Of a stretch of DNA of 50,528 nt, positions 1 through 8,123 are shown one piece after another. Numbering within the stretch: the stretch's first letter is position 1; each line of letters begins with the position of its first letter. The notes under the pieces are model-generated. The model saw only the letters and a program-made list of their open reading frames with translations. It did no database searches and was not told where the DNA came from. The stretch lies in assembly GCA_044347755.1 (NCBI GenBank), contig JBIKUE010000021.1:1-50528 (forward strand), read 5' to 3'. A program made the translations under genes and the position numbers. This DNA is from M3007 sp044347755. Its GTDB lineage: Bacteria; Bacteroidota; Bacteroidia; Chitinophagales; Saprospiraceae.

Positions 1-69
1 GCAGTTAAGGCTGCCGTCCTGAATAAATTTATTCAAATAGCCGCTCCTAAATCTGTGAAAGTCGCTTGA
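1..69 (+). CDS. 3' end of an upstream gene (partial, unrecognised)
   Basis: The first frame is open from the window edge to a TGA at 67-69 and would encode the last 22 residues of a protein, ending in KSVKVA. The composition is unremarkable and there is no recognisable motif, so function cannot be inferred. A 22-codon open stretch can occur by chance. The main support is that it runs off the edge and that about 155 bp of non-coding DNA follows. Confidence 0.3.
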   Translation, partial: AVKAAVLNKFIQIAAPKSVKVA

Positions 70-159
70 GGCCTAAACGGGATAGGGAAAATCTGGCTTC
101 CAACAAGATTCATGCAACAAAGCCTCACTCAAATCATCAAAATCACTCTAATCACAGTA

Positions 160-167
160 TATATTTG
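160..167 (+). promoter_or_regulatory. Candidate -7 box (TAnnTTTG) for the first lipid operon
   Basis: TATATTTG matches the Bacteroidota -7 consensus TAnnTTTG and lies about 60 bp upstream of the ATG at 226. No good -33 TTTG is seen at the expected 19-21 bp spacing, so support is modest. A second, imperfect box (AATATTTG) follows at 182-189. Confidence 0.35.
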
Positions 168-225
168 ACCTGTACAAAAGTAATATTTGTCTGGAATATC
201 ATGCCTCACCGTCAAATAATGATTC

Positions 226-1293
226 ATGCTGTTTTACACCCACGTCAATGAAGACAATGCCGTAGAACGCCTGGCCATGGCTGATATGCAGGCTGGCGAG
301 TTATTCGTCATTGCCGGCAGTGGCGAACGGGTGCTGGCTTTGCTGGATCACCCGGGCATCAGCACGGTGTATGTGGTAGACAACAACCGTGAGGCACTAT
401 ACCTCTGCGCCCTGAAAATAGCGGCGCTAAAGGCCCTGGATGTGCAGACCTACCTGCGTTTCGTGGGCGTTCTGGAAGCCTCCGCCGAAGAGCGCCTGCA
501 ATGCTTTGCCCAACTGTCGCCGGAACTGGCGGAAGCATGCAGGGAGTTTTGGAGCACCAAACAGGCAGAAATAGCCGCCGGGATTTGTACTGTTGGCCAT
601 TTTGAACAATTTCTGGCCAAAGCCCGACCCTGGCTCCGTTTTTTTCTGGGAAAAGGGTTTTATCAATGTCTGGAAAAACCTCGTGCCGAATGGCGCCGTT
701 TCCCTCACTTGCGCTGGGCAATGGTGCGCTGGTTGTTTGCCCGGCGATTCACCTACCGGTTGTTCGGATTGCGCGACCAGGCCTTTATCTCTGCCGGTGC
801 AGAACTGTCCGCTATTCCGGCGGCCATGCAGCAAAGTCTTCTGGAAGGCCGCGTGCAGGAATCCTGTTTGTTTCACCTGGTGATGAACGGACATCTTCGT
901 GCCATGCCTCCGGAATACCAACCACCCTCTTTCCAACCTGAAGTGCTTAAGCGCATCAAGTTGGCGCTGTATGAGCGCAGGTTGCAGATACATTATGTGC
1001 TAAGTGATGTGTCGGAAGCACTCCGAACGCTGCCTTTTCAACAGGGTGTTAATCGCTTTTTTTCTTTGTCGGATTTGCTGAGTTTTATGGATTGGGCAGA
1101 CATGGAAAAGTTGATCGGGCAAATAGCCAGCCTACCTCAGGGACAAAACAGAGCCGTTTTCAGGGCCTTTGTGCGCAACCGACCAAGCGATGCGGAACTC
1201 GGGGAATTGGGTCGGGTGGAAGACCTCAGCACGGCGGAAAGAACTCATTTTTATCAGGTATTTCAAATAGATTTGCCGCATGCAAAACCCTGA
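226..1293 (+). CDS. DUF3419 / BtaA-like SAM-dependent 3-amino-3-carboxypropyltransferase
   Basis: This 355-residue protein resembles the DUF3419 family, whose characterised member BtaA moves the 3-amino-3-carboxypropyl group of S-adenosylmethionine onto diacylglycerol in betaine-lipid synthesis. The N-terminus has the family's E-D pair (E9-D10), a glycine-rich SAM-binding turn GSGER at about 31-35, and an acidic residue after the next strand (D52). The C-terminal part has the FSLSDLLSFMDW segment, which matches the SNIFEYMD stretch of the paralogue at 33657. It is the first gene of a tight operon with a phosphatidylserine decarboxylase and a GNAT, so membrane lipid modification is likely. No BtaB-type N-methyltransferase is nearby, so a finished betaine lipid is not implied. 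Family assignment is fairly sure; the acceptor lipid is unknown. Confidence 0.8.
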   Translation: MLFYTHVNEDNAVERLAMADMQAGELFVIAGSGERVLALLDHPGISTVYVVDNNREALYLCALKIAALKALDVQTYLRFVGVLEASAEERLQCFAQLSPELAEACREFWSTKQAEIAAGICTVGHFEQFLAKARPWLRFFLGKGFYQCLEKPRAEWRRFPHLRWAMVRWLFARRFTYRLFGLRDQAFISAGAELSAIPAAMQQSLLEGRVQESCLFHLVMNGHLRAMPPEYQPPSFQPEVLKRIKLALYERRLQIHYVLSDVSEALRTLPFQQGVNRFFSLSDLLSFMDWADMEKLIGQIASLPQGQNRAVFRAFVRNRPSDAELGELGRVEDLSTAERTHFYQVFQIDLPHAKP

Positions 1294-1486
1294 TCGCGCG
1301 CCTTTCCTCACCAACAAGCCGGCGCAACAAATGCGCATTTTTGTTTTGGATTATGTCAATTTCATGGCCTTCCTGGCCTTTTGGTTGACTAATATCACCC
1401 TGGGGCGTGTATTGCATCAGGTGGATAAACGATGGAAAACCAGCTATCTTGAGCGCCTGATCGCATTTTTCGAAAAACTGGCTTGA
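1280..1486 (+). CDS. Small membrane protein in the lipid operon
   Basis: This 68-residue frame begins 14 bp before the end of the DUF3419 gene and stops 1 bp before the phosphatidylserine decarboxylase start, so it fills the whole gap. Residues about 20-42 are hydrophobic (VNFMAFLAFWLTN core) and could span the membrane once, followed by a basic amphipathic tail with KRWKTSYLERL. No known family was recognised. Its position, overlap and membrane segment argue that it is translated; the short length is the main doubt. Confidence 0.55.
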   Translation: MQNPDRAPFLTNKPAQQMRIFVLDYVNFMAFLAFWLTNITLGRVLHQVDKRWKTSYLERLIAFFEKLA

Positions 1487-1487
1487 T

Positions 1488-2168
1488 ATGAGCCTCCTTT
1501 GGATCTTTTTTGGCACTACCGGCCTGGCTTTTTTGGTCTGGCGATTCTGGCTCTTCCTCCGAAACCCGGAGCGACAAGCGCCGCCCGGCGATGGTTTTTT
1601 GTCGCCTGCTGATGGGTATGTGGTATATGTACGGCGTGTAGATCAAGGCCAAATCCCCATTGCCATTAAGCAGCGGCGAGAGATCCCGTTAGATGAACTG
1701 GCCGCCTGCCCCACCCTGAAGGATGCATCCGGGTGGCTGATCGGGGTATACATGACGGCTTTTTCAGTGCACCACAACCGTGTGCCGTTGGGGGGCAAGG
1801 TGGTAGAAATGCAGCGCGTGAACGCCGGAAAAAACCGCACCATGGCCCGGGTGGCTACCAGACTGCTGACCCGCAAACAACCCTACGAAGCAGATTGCGA
1901 TTACCTGGTGGAAAACGACCGGGTGACCATGGTGGTAGCCACCGATGGAAGCTATTACGCCCTCACGCAGATTGCCGATAAATGGATCAGCTACATCATC
2001 AATGCCTGCTTGCCCGGGCAGTATTTAACGCGCGGTGAACGGTACGGCCTGATCCGTTTTGGTTCGCAAGTGGATGTGTTTTTACCCGATGCCCTCGGCT
2101 ACCGGCCCGTGGCGCGCGAGGGCGCGTACATGTATGCGGGCAAGACTATTTTAGCAGAAAAAGACTGA
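1488..2168 (+). CDS. psd: Phosphatidylserine (or archaetidylserine-type) decarboxylase
   Basis: The enzyme decarboxylates phosphatidylserine to phosphatidylethanolamine at the membrane, using a pyruvoyl group made by self-cleavage. At 226 residues it has the short form also seen in archaetidylserine decarboxylases. Visible landmarks are an N-terminal hydrophobic segment (about 3-24), the FLRNPER motif, SPADG with the catalytic Asp at 42, VHHNRVP with the catalytic His at 95, and RFGSQVDVFLP, where cleavage between G192 and S193 would create the pyruvoyl serine. The usual Asp before Val-His is Ser here. It sits between a small membrane protein and a GNAT with 1-2 bp gaps, indicating one transcript. 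The substrate headgroup is inferred from the family. Confidence 0.9.
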   Translation: MSLLWIFFGTTGLAFLVWRFWLFLRNPERQAPPGDGFLSPADGYVVYVRRVDQGQIPIAIKQRREIPLDELAACPTLKDASGWLIGVYMTAFSVHHNRVPLGGKVVEMQRVNAGKNRTMARVATRLLTRKQPYEADCDYLVENDRVTMVVATDGSYYALTQIADKWISYIINACLPGQYLTRGERYGLIRFGSQVDVFLPDALGYRPVAREGAYMYAGKTILAEKD

Positions 2169-2170
2169 TT

Positions 2171-3274
2171 ATGAGCCACAAATCCGACCCAAATGAGCCG
2201 CACTACGTCTTCAGCACAGCTACTATGGCTGACAATGCCGATCTCCTGGAGCTGCTGCGCCGGAGTCCGATCCGCATGGAGATGGATTATGTAATGGACC
2301 GGCAAAACGATTTTTTTCTGCCGCAACGCTGGCTGCCGGGAACCAAGGTATTGTTGGCCCGCGATGCTGCCACTGGCGAACTGCAGGGCTTTTTATCGCT
2401 ACTGAAAATACGGGGCACCATAGATGGTCGTGAGATTGCTTTTCAATACGTAACTGACCTGATTAAAGCGCCTGAAAACCGGAATGCCTTTCTGATGAAG
2501 CGCTTGTTGAACTACGGATTTGTGCAATATTTTGACACCCCGCTCATTTTCGGGCTCATTAATGCCCGCAATAATCCGGCTCGGCGTTTTTCCACTTCTG
2601 TGCAGCTAAAATATCCGGGCGATGCGGTCCACACCTTTCATTACCTGGAAATGGCTCCTTTATGGCGTCAGTGCATTCCACGGCGTTACACACTGCAGCA
2701 GGCCACAGATGAGGCTTCCATAGATCAAGCGATTGCGCTCATTAACCGGCATTACGAGCGGCACACCTTGTTTCTGCCCTTGAACCGCGAAGAACTATCC
2801 CGGCAGTTTAAGGCATTGCCCGGGTTCAGTGCTTCGGATGTTTGGCTTTTGCAGGAAAACGGGCTCCCGGTGGGCGCTATGATCACCTACCGGCCCGATG
2901 CCTTGAGCTCGCTCATTCTGATGCGGATGGATGGGTGGTCTCGCTTTTTATTCCGGATCATTCGGGGTTTCCACAGGCTAACCGGTTTGCTTTTTGATCC
3001 GCCGGAGGAAGGCGGGCATATCCGCACCCTTCAAGTGCGTTACCTGGCCGGCAACGAACAAGCCCGGCGCGCCATGATTCGGGCGGCCAACAATATAGCC
3101 TATTCGGAAAAGCGCCACTCCGTTTCCATGCTGCTGGATGCCGGAGATCCACTCCGGCCTTCCAACTGGGTAACCTACCGATACCAATCCCTCCTATATG
3201 CCAACGGCAAGGACAGAGCCCTGGTAGAGCGTTTGAAAGAGGGATTGGTATGGATGGATGTAGTGTGGGGGTGA
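2171..3274 (+). CDS. GNAT-superfamily acyltransferase-like protein
   Basis: This 367-residue protein begins 2 bp after the decarboxylase. The stretch QYVTDLIKAPENRN at about 97-110 resembles the GNAT beta-4 strand and acyl-CoA pyrophosphate loop. A second half (about 180-340) again looks GNAT-like, so this may be a tandem-fold protein. GNAT enzymes move acyl groups from acyl-CoA to amines; the substrate is unknown. Its place at the end of an operon with DUF3419 and phosphatidylserine decarboxylase suggests an aminolipid or lipid headgroup as acceptor, and the other DUF3419 operon also ends in a GNAT-like gene. It converges on the arylsulfotransferase-like gene with a 6-bp gap. Confidence 0.6.
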   Translation: MSHKSDPNEPHYVFSTATMADNADLLELLRRSPIRMEMDYVMDRQNDFFLPQRWLPGTKVLLARDAATGELQGFLSLLKIRGTIDGREIAFQYVTDLIKAPENRNAFLMKRLLNYGFVQYFDTPLIFGLINARNNPARRFSTSVQLKYPGDAVHTFHYLEMAPLWRQCIPRRYTLQQATDEASIDQAIALINRHYERHTLFLPLNREELSRQFKALPGFSASDVWLLQENGLPVGAMITYRPDALSSLILMRMDGWSRFLFRIIRGFHRLTGLLFDPPEEGGHIRTLQVRYLAGNEQARRAMIRAANNIAYSEKRHSVSMLLDAGDPLRPSNWVTYRYQSLLYANGKDRALVERLKEGLVWMDVVWG

Positions 3275-3280
3275 GTCGGT

Positions 3281-4556
3281 TCAACGCACCATTCGCCATT
3301 CCGTGTGTCCGTCTGCAAACAGTACCACATACCATTGTCCGACAGCGTTTTCACCCGGCGGACCGTTCAATCGCCTGCCGAGCAGGTCAAAATAGCCAGT
3401 AATGATTGCGGGGTCTCTATCCTCCGGCGCTGAAACAAGGCTTGCTGCGCAAGTAGTGGCGGGGTCGTTGACCAGGAAGAGCGCCGGCATCATTCGTGAG
3501 TACAAAACTCGGATGAGGCCGGAAGATCAGGCCATAACTCAGTAGGTGTTGGCGCGTTTCAGTGGTTTGATGCCCACCCATAGCCGGACTAAAAAAGCCG
3601 GGTTGATAACGGTATTCCCAGACTTTGGTGGCCGTCCAGGTCAGGGTATCCAGCGCATATTCCACTGCTCTGGAAATGCGCGGTGGCGGCGACGTATTGG
3701 CATTGTCAAACAATGCAATATTACCATTGGGCAGCCGACGAACATCATGCTGCCCACTGAAGCCTAAATCATTGGTAAAAGTGAAAGAACTGCTTTTGCC
3801 TCCTAGTTTCCAAAGTACTGCGCCGGTTTGGCGATGAATTTTATATACCGCATTCAGGTGCCGGAAAGAAAGCAGCAAATGGCCGTCCGTATCCTCCTCA
3901 ATGGTGTTGCCGTGGCAATAGTCAAAGTTATTGGCATTATATCCGTAAAACCCATAGGCTTCAGTGGGGTGAATAAAATCATTGCTGTTCCAGGAAAAGA
4001 GCAGGTTATGGTCTTCATCAAACTCCTGGACCACAAACCCGATGGCATGAGTAGTAGGGCTACCTGGCGTTCCGTTGAACAGGAACGCACTCAAATCCAT
4101 GATGCTGTCTTTCGCTCCGGCCACCAAATAGGTTTGATTGGAAGTTGGCAGAAAATCATGCGCATCAGGCTCCACTCCCTGCACCGTGGCAAACGAATCC
4201 AGGGGTTGAAAATGTTTATCCAGCACATGATTCCGCAAAGACAGCGGCCCTGCTGTAGATTTACCGTAAGTGTAAATTTCCTGTTCCGGATGGTACTTAA
4301 AATTGATCAGATTCCGCGCGTTTTGCGGCAGGTACCATAGCAGATACCCCTGCGCATCCAGGATAATTAAAGGCAGTACTCCCGTCATATTGGCTGCACC
4401 AAACCGAAACGGTGTAGCCAGATAATAACCGTTCACGGTACTGTCAAATACTTCAAAGGAATACGCAGGAACACCCGCCGGCACGGGTCGCTGCACAGGT
4501 TGCGCACTTGCGACCGAAGCCAGGAAAAGGAAGCAGCAGCAGATTGTTTTTTGCAT
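3281..4556 (-). pseudogene. Arylsulfotransferase (ASST)-like secreted protein with T9SS tail, frameshifted near its 3' end
   Basis: The true start is most likely the ATG at 4556, which opens a signal peptide (MQKTICCCFLFLASVASAQ). The body resembles the bacterial arylsulfotransferase beta-propeller family, with repeated lines such as LDAQGYLLWYLP, FSWNSNDFIHPTEAYG and the GQHDVRRLPNGNIALFDN motif. The frame ends at 3417 just after HPSFVLTNDAGA. The -1/+2 frame from about 3505 to 3281 then continues with a convincing T9SS sorting domain (ITGYFDLLGRR, YVVLFADG, WRMVR). A single base missing near 3478 would join the two. Without the tail the product would probably not be exported to the cell surface. 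Sequencing error or real mutation cannot be told apart here. Confidence 0.7.
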
Positions 4557-4620
4557 AAGGTTGATAGGCAGAGACTTGAGATGGGAAGTAAATGTAGGAT
4601 ATTTTGGAAAAATTGAGGGA

Positions 4621-4921
4621 TGAAACCTGCTCCTGCATGGCATCAGTGCTGCAAGCGGTAAAAAGATCACCATCTTGGCCCATTCCATGGAAGGCATGGT
4701 GTCGCGCTATTACATTCAGAACATGGGCGGTGTACAGATGGTAAAGCATCCAATCCGTGGCCGGCGCTGCAAATGTGTTTGTTGTAGCTTGCCACTACAT
4801 GAATTATTTTGAGGAAGGGGAGAGTGTGGAGGTGTTGGAGGATATGCTCTCAAACGCCCCCATCGCAACAAGTCAACAAAAGATTTCTAAACGTTTAGCC
4901 ACCGCTTTATTCAGCTCGTAA
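4621..4921 (+). pseudogene. Relics of a lipase-like alpha/beta-hydrolase gene in intergenic DNA
   Basis: The 436 bp between the ASST-like gene and the ATPase has no intact gene. In one frame (4645-4728) it reads ASGKKITILAHSMEGM followed by VSRYYIQNMGG, which closely matches the nucleophile elbow of PGAP1/LipA-type lipases (consensus AHSMGG..ARYYI), with the second Gly changed to Glu. The reading ends within 25 codons. A different frame (4745-4921) gives a plausible acidic segment, NVFVVACHYMNYFEEGE and onward to a TAA. I read this as decayed coding DNA, possibly from more than one frame of the same gene. Confidence 0.45.
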
Positions 4922-4942
4922 ACCGGCTACCCATACAAAAGA

Positions 4943-4973
4943 TTTGTTTATAATCAAAACTTATGTATTTTTG
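4943..4973 (+). promoter_or_regulatory. Bacteroidota promoter (TTTG -33, TAnnTTTG -7) of the DUF4143 ATPase
   Basis: TTTG at 4943-4946 and TATTTTTG at 4966-4973 are separated by 19 bp, matching both elements and the spacing of the primary Bacteroidota promoter. The ATG at 4993 lies 20 bp beyond the -7 box, giving a very short leader. This is the best complete promoter in the window. Confidence 0.7.
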
Positions 4974-4992
4974 TCGAAAGTTTTCATCATAA

Positions 4993-6198
4993 ATGAAAGA
5001 TTACGTTTTACGCAAAAAATACAACTCCAGAATTGAACCCTTCATCCAAAAAGGGATCATAAAGGTGCTTATTGGTCAACGAAGGGTGGGTAAAAGCTAC
5101 TTGTTAAAGCAGATTCAGGACCTGATTGCACAAGGAGGAAACGGGCATTTTATCCGGATTGATAAAGAAAGTGACGAGTTTTTCCACATAAACAATGCCT
5201 CTGACCTGACGGCCTACCTGAAGGCAAATGCTATAACAAAAGAGGGCATAACCAACTATGTCATGATTGATGAAATTCAGGAAATCACTGAATTTGAAAA
5301 CAGCATTCGCGCTTTCGCTGCTCAACCCAATTTTGATCTGTATATCACTGGTAGTAATTCCGAGCTGCTTTCCGGGGAACTGGCTACCAGACTAAGTGGC
5401 CGATATGTAGAAATTCCGGTATTTAGTCTCGATTTTCAGGAATTTATACTGTTCCATGACCTTAAACCAAATGCAGAAAGCCTGAGCTTGTTCATGAGAT
5501 TCGGCGGAATGCCTTTTCTCCGAAACCTTGCTTTACAGGATGAAGTGGTATTTGAATATTTGAAAAATGTCTTTGCCGGCATTCTTTATCGCGACATCAT
5601 CACGAGGTATAACATCCGAAATGTAAATTTTCTAGACCGGCTCATCCGTTTTACGGCAGACAATACGGGCAGTATGCTCAATGCTAAAAAAATAAGCGAC
5701 TACCTCAAATCTCAACGCGTAAATATTTCAGTAAATTCGGTGCTGGATTATTTGTCTTATCTGGTAAACAGTCAAATTGTATTCCGGGTTCGCAGGATTG
5801 ATCTAAAGGGAAAACGCATGTTCGAAATTGGAGAAAAGTATTATTTTCAGGATTTGGGTATTAGAAATGCCATTACAGGATACCGGACAACAGATATTGG
5901 AAAGTTGATGGAAAATTGCGTATTTCACCATTTAATCAGCAATGGTTATACGGTTTATACAGGCGACTGGCAGCAAAAGGAAATTGATTTTGTTGCTGAG
6001 AAAAGCAATGAACGAACCTATATTCAGGTAGCTTATCTGTTGGTAGAGCCCGGCACTATTGAACGAGAATTTGGTAATCTATCCCTCATTCAGGACAACT
6101 ATCGAAAAATGGTTGTCAGTATGGATAACCCGGGCAAAAACACCTACAATGGCATTGAACACTGGAGCCTGCTACAGTTTCTAACCGATTTTAAGTAA
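4993..6198 (+). CDS. AAA-type ATPase with C-terminal DUF4143
   Basis: This is a 401-residue ATP-binding protein of the AAA_14/DUF4143 family, common as many paralogues in Bacteroidota and archaea. The Walker A motif GQRRVGKS is at 28-35, Walker B VMIDEIQE at about 89-96, and a sensor-like ITGSNSELL follows. The C-terminal half (about 200-400) is the DUF4143 region, with a restriction-endonuclease-like flavour around KEIDFVAEK and YIQVAY. The role of the family is unsettled. The gene is monocistronic with its own promoter and is visibly richer in A+T than its neighbours, which fits horizontal acquisition. It is followed by a convergent prenyltransferase gene 7 bp away. Confidence 0.9.
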   Translation: MKDYVLRKKYNSRIEPFIQKGIIKVLIGQRRVGKSYLLKQIQDLIAQGGNGHFIRIDKESDEFFHINNASDLTAYLKANAITKEGITNYVMIDEIQEITEFENSIRAFAAQPNFDLYITGSNSELLSGELATRLSGRYVEIPVFSLDFQEFILFHDLKPNAESLSLFMRFGGMPFLRNLALQDEVVFEYLKNVFAGILYRDIITRYNIRNVNFLDRLIRFTADNTGSMLNAKKISDYLKSQRVNISVNSVLDYLSYLVNSQIVFRVRRIDLKGKRMFEIGEKYYFQDLGIRNAITGYRTTDIGKLMENCVFHHLISNGYTVYTGDWQQKEIDFVAEKSNERTYIQVAYLLVEPGTIEREFGNLSLIQDNYRKMVVSMDNPGKNTYNGIEHWSLLQFLTDFK

Positions 6199-6205
6199 TT
6201 CCCCC

Positions 6206-7168
6206 TCACACCTGCCCTACCTCCGGCCTTTCCCTCAACACCCATTCAAAAACCCCGTAGAACACCACCAAACCCCACCACCAATCCGGCTGCAAGGCGC
6301 CAATAACAGCCAGGTGCCACAAGATGAAACTTCTCACGGTGGCGGCAATAGGGACAGCGGCATTGGCTTCCGTACGGTTGGGGGTGCTGTGGGCATACCA
6401 TTGGCCGTGTATGGCCAGGGCGGTACCTGCTAACCAGAACAGCAGGGCTACCGGACTGGGGTAACTGAGCAAGGCGGATATGATGGCTGATCCAAGCGCC
6501 AGCACATGCCCCACGCGCACGGTAGGCATCCAGCCAAACACCACCGTGAAGGTGCGGTAACCGCTCTGGCGGTCGGCCGTAATGTCTTTGAGGTAACCCA
6601 TGAGGACAAAATTGGCGTACGACACAAAACTCAATCCCATCAACGGGGCTATCTGGGGCAGGTGTTCCCACAGCCCCTCACGTTGTACACTGAGGTAGCC
6701 CATCAGGGGCAGCAATGCCACAATCCAGGCATTGTAGGGCGGACCCGCAAACCAATAATTGCGTTTGAAATGGGTGTAGGTGGCCAGCCCGAGTACCGAT
6801 AAAGCACCGGGCAATACGTTCCATGGGTTGAGGTATACCAGCAGGGCCACGCCAATAGTGAGACCCAATACGCTTACTATCCCCACAGCGCGAGGTGTCA
6901 CTATTCCCTTCGACAGCGGCCGGTATGGCGCCGAAATGCGATCTGTATCCAGCTGAAAACAATCCGTGAATGCCTGCCCAAAGCCGTAACCCAAAAACAG
7001 GGGCAAAAACGTGGCCACCAGCACTAACCAATCCTGATGCTCCCTGGCGCCGGCTGCTATGCCTGCCCAGCCGGCCACGCCGGATACAAACAACAGATAA
7101 GGTCGCATCTGGACCAAATAGGCCCGCCAAAACCGGACCTGATACCAGGTGTAGGGTTGCTGTTGCAT
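6206..7168 (-). CDS. UbiA-family membrane prenyltransferase
   Basis: This 320-residue polytopic membrane protein belongs to the UbiA superfamily, which transfers prenyl chains from a diphosphate donor to a ring, lipid or polar acceptor. The first Asp-rich motif is TDCFQLDTDRISAPYRPLSKG (D69, D74, D76) and the second is KDITADRQSGYRTF (D195, D199), both intact, so it should be catalytic. It is the last gene of a - strand operon after a diacylglycerol-kinase-like gene (4-bp gap) and an alpha-oxoamine synthase. This argues for lipid rather than quinone chemistry, since no quinone genes are nearby. Donor and acceptor cannot be named. Confidence 0.88.
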   Translation of the reverse strand: MQQQPYTWYQVRFWRAYLVQMRPYLLFVSGVAGWAGIAAGAREHQDWLVLVATFLPLFLGYGFGQAFTDCFQLDTDRISAPYRPLSKGIVTPRAVGIVSVLGLTIGVALLVYLNPWNVLPGALSVLGLATYTHFKRNYWFAGPPYNAWIVALLPLMGYLSVQREGLWEHLPQIAPLMGLSFVSYANFVLMGYLKDITADRQSGYRTFTVVFGWMPTVRVGHVLALGSAIISALLSYPSPVALLFWLAGTALAIHGQWYAHSTPNRTEANAAVPIAATVRSFILWHLAVIGALQPDWWWGLVVFYGVFEWVLRERPEVGQV

Positions 7169-7172
7169 AGAC

Positions 7173-8123
7173 TTATAATGCCATTAGCCGGATGGCGCCG
7201 GGACAAACGGTGAACCGAACAGAATTGCATTGCACCACCTCGCCATCAAGCTCGAGCGCGGCCGCACGGGTGGTGTGTACACGCAGGTCGCGCGTGGCAA
7301 AACTCAGGGTATGCGGGCGGCCGCGGAACTGCCCTTTGCTCAATCCGTACAGCACCCGGATGAGGCCCGGGGCGCCCATATCAGTGCATATGTTAATGCC
7401 AAGCTGACCATCATTGCGGGTCACAGGATCGTCGTAACAGAAGCTGCCGGAAACGTACGGACTTTTCAGCACGGCCAGGTTGGAAAGTTGTATATCGTAC
7501 TCTCGGTCGTTGGCGGCCAGCAGGGCATGCAGGTTACGATGCCCCAGAATAGTTCGAAGGGCGGCATACAGGATGGCGCCATCGGTCCAGCGATTTTTGA
7601 GGAAACGAATCACCGTATCACCGTGGTTGAACAGCCAATTGGCATTGGCCGTAACGCCCATGCTGGCGTTGGCCATAAAATAACAGCTGTGGGTTTCGCC
7701 GCTTTCGGTTTGCCATTCGGATTTACCCACATCGGCCAGGGCGGCGTTTTCCACATCCAGACGAACAGGCAGTTCCTGAATAAAATGTTGTTTGGGCTTG
7801 ACGAAATCGTTGCTCGATCCCAGCCCGATTCCTCCCAGCCAAAGTTGCTCCGCATGCTCGCGGGAATGGCGCATGAGCAAATTGAGCAGGTAATTGGCAC
7901 TGCCGTCACCACCCGCCGAAATGAACGCATCAACGCCCTGATCCAGCCAGACACGCACCAATGACTCCACATTTTCAGGCGGACGGAAGTGGTGTATCAA
8001 CGTATCTGGCGGCAGACGCTCCAGCACCTCCCGGGATATGCTTTCCCAGCGGGCGGCGGCGCGACCGTCGTTGGCAGCCAAATTGACCAGCACGGCATAA
8101 CGGGAGGGCGTGGCAGGATTCAT
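7173..8123 (-). CDS. Diacylglycerol-kinase-family lipid kinase (ceramide-kinase-like candidate)
   Basis: This 316-residue protein has the DAGK catalytic fold shared with sphingosine/ceramide kinases and YegS. GGDGS at 71-75 is the nucleotide-binding motif and GSSNDF at 102-107 corresponds to the usual GTGNDFA. The C-terminal half holds the usual beta-sandwich segments, ending with ELDGEVVQCNSVRFTV. It overlaps the upstream alpha-oxoamine synthase by 4 bp, so the two are translationally coupled. In Caulobacter a DAGK-family protein, CpgB, is a ceramide kinase. The link to a possible serine palmitoyltransferase makes a sphingoid or ceramide substrate attractive here, but that is inference. Confidence 0.82.
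   Translation of the reverse strand: MNPATPSRYAVLVNLAANDGRAAARWESISREVLERLPPDTLIHHFRPPENVESLVRVWLDQGVDAFISAGGDGSANYLLNLLMRHSREHAEQLWLGGIGLGSSNDFVKPKQHFIQELPVRLDVENAALADVGKSEWQTESGETHSCYFMANASMGVTANANWLFNHGDTVIRFLKNRWTDGAILYAALRTILGHRNLHALLAANDREYDIQLSNLAVLKSPYVSGSFCYDDPVTRNDGQLGINICTDMGAPGLIRVLYGLSKGQFRGRPHTLSFATRDLRVHTTRAAALELDGEVVQCNSVRFTVCPGAIRLMAL

Noticed and set aside
66..251. 61-codon frame before the first operon
   Set aside because: Asn/His-rich translation of simple-sequence DNA that overlaps a promoter-like region and the next gene's start.
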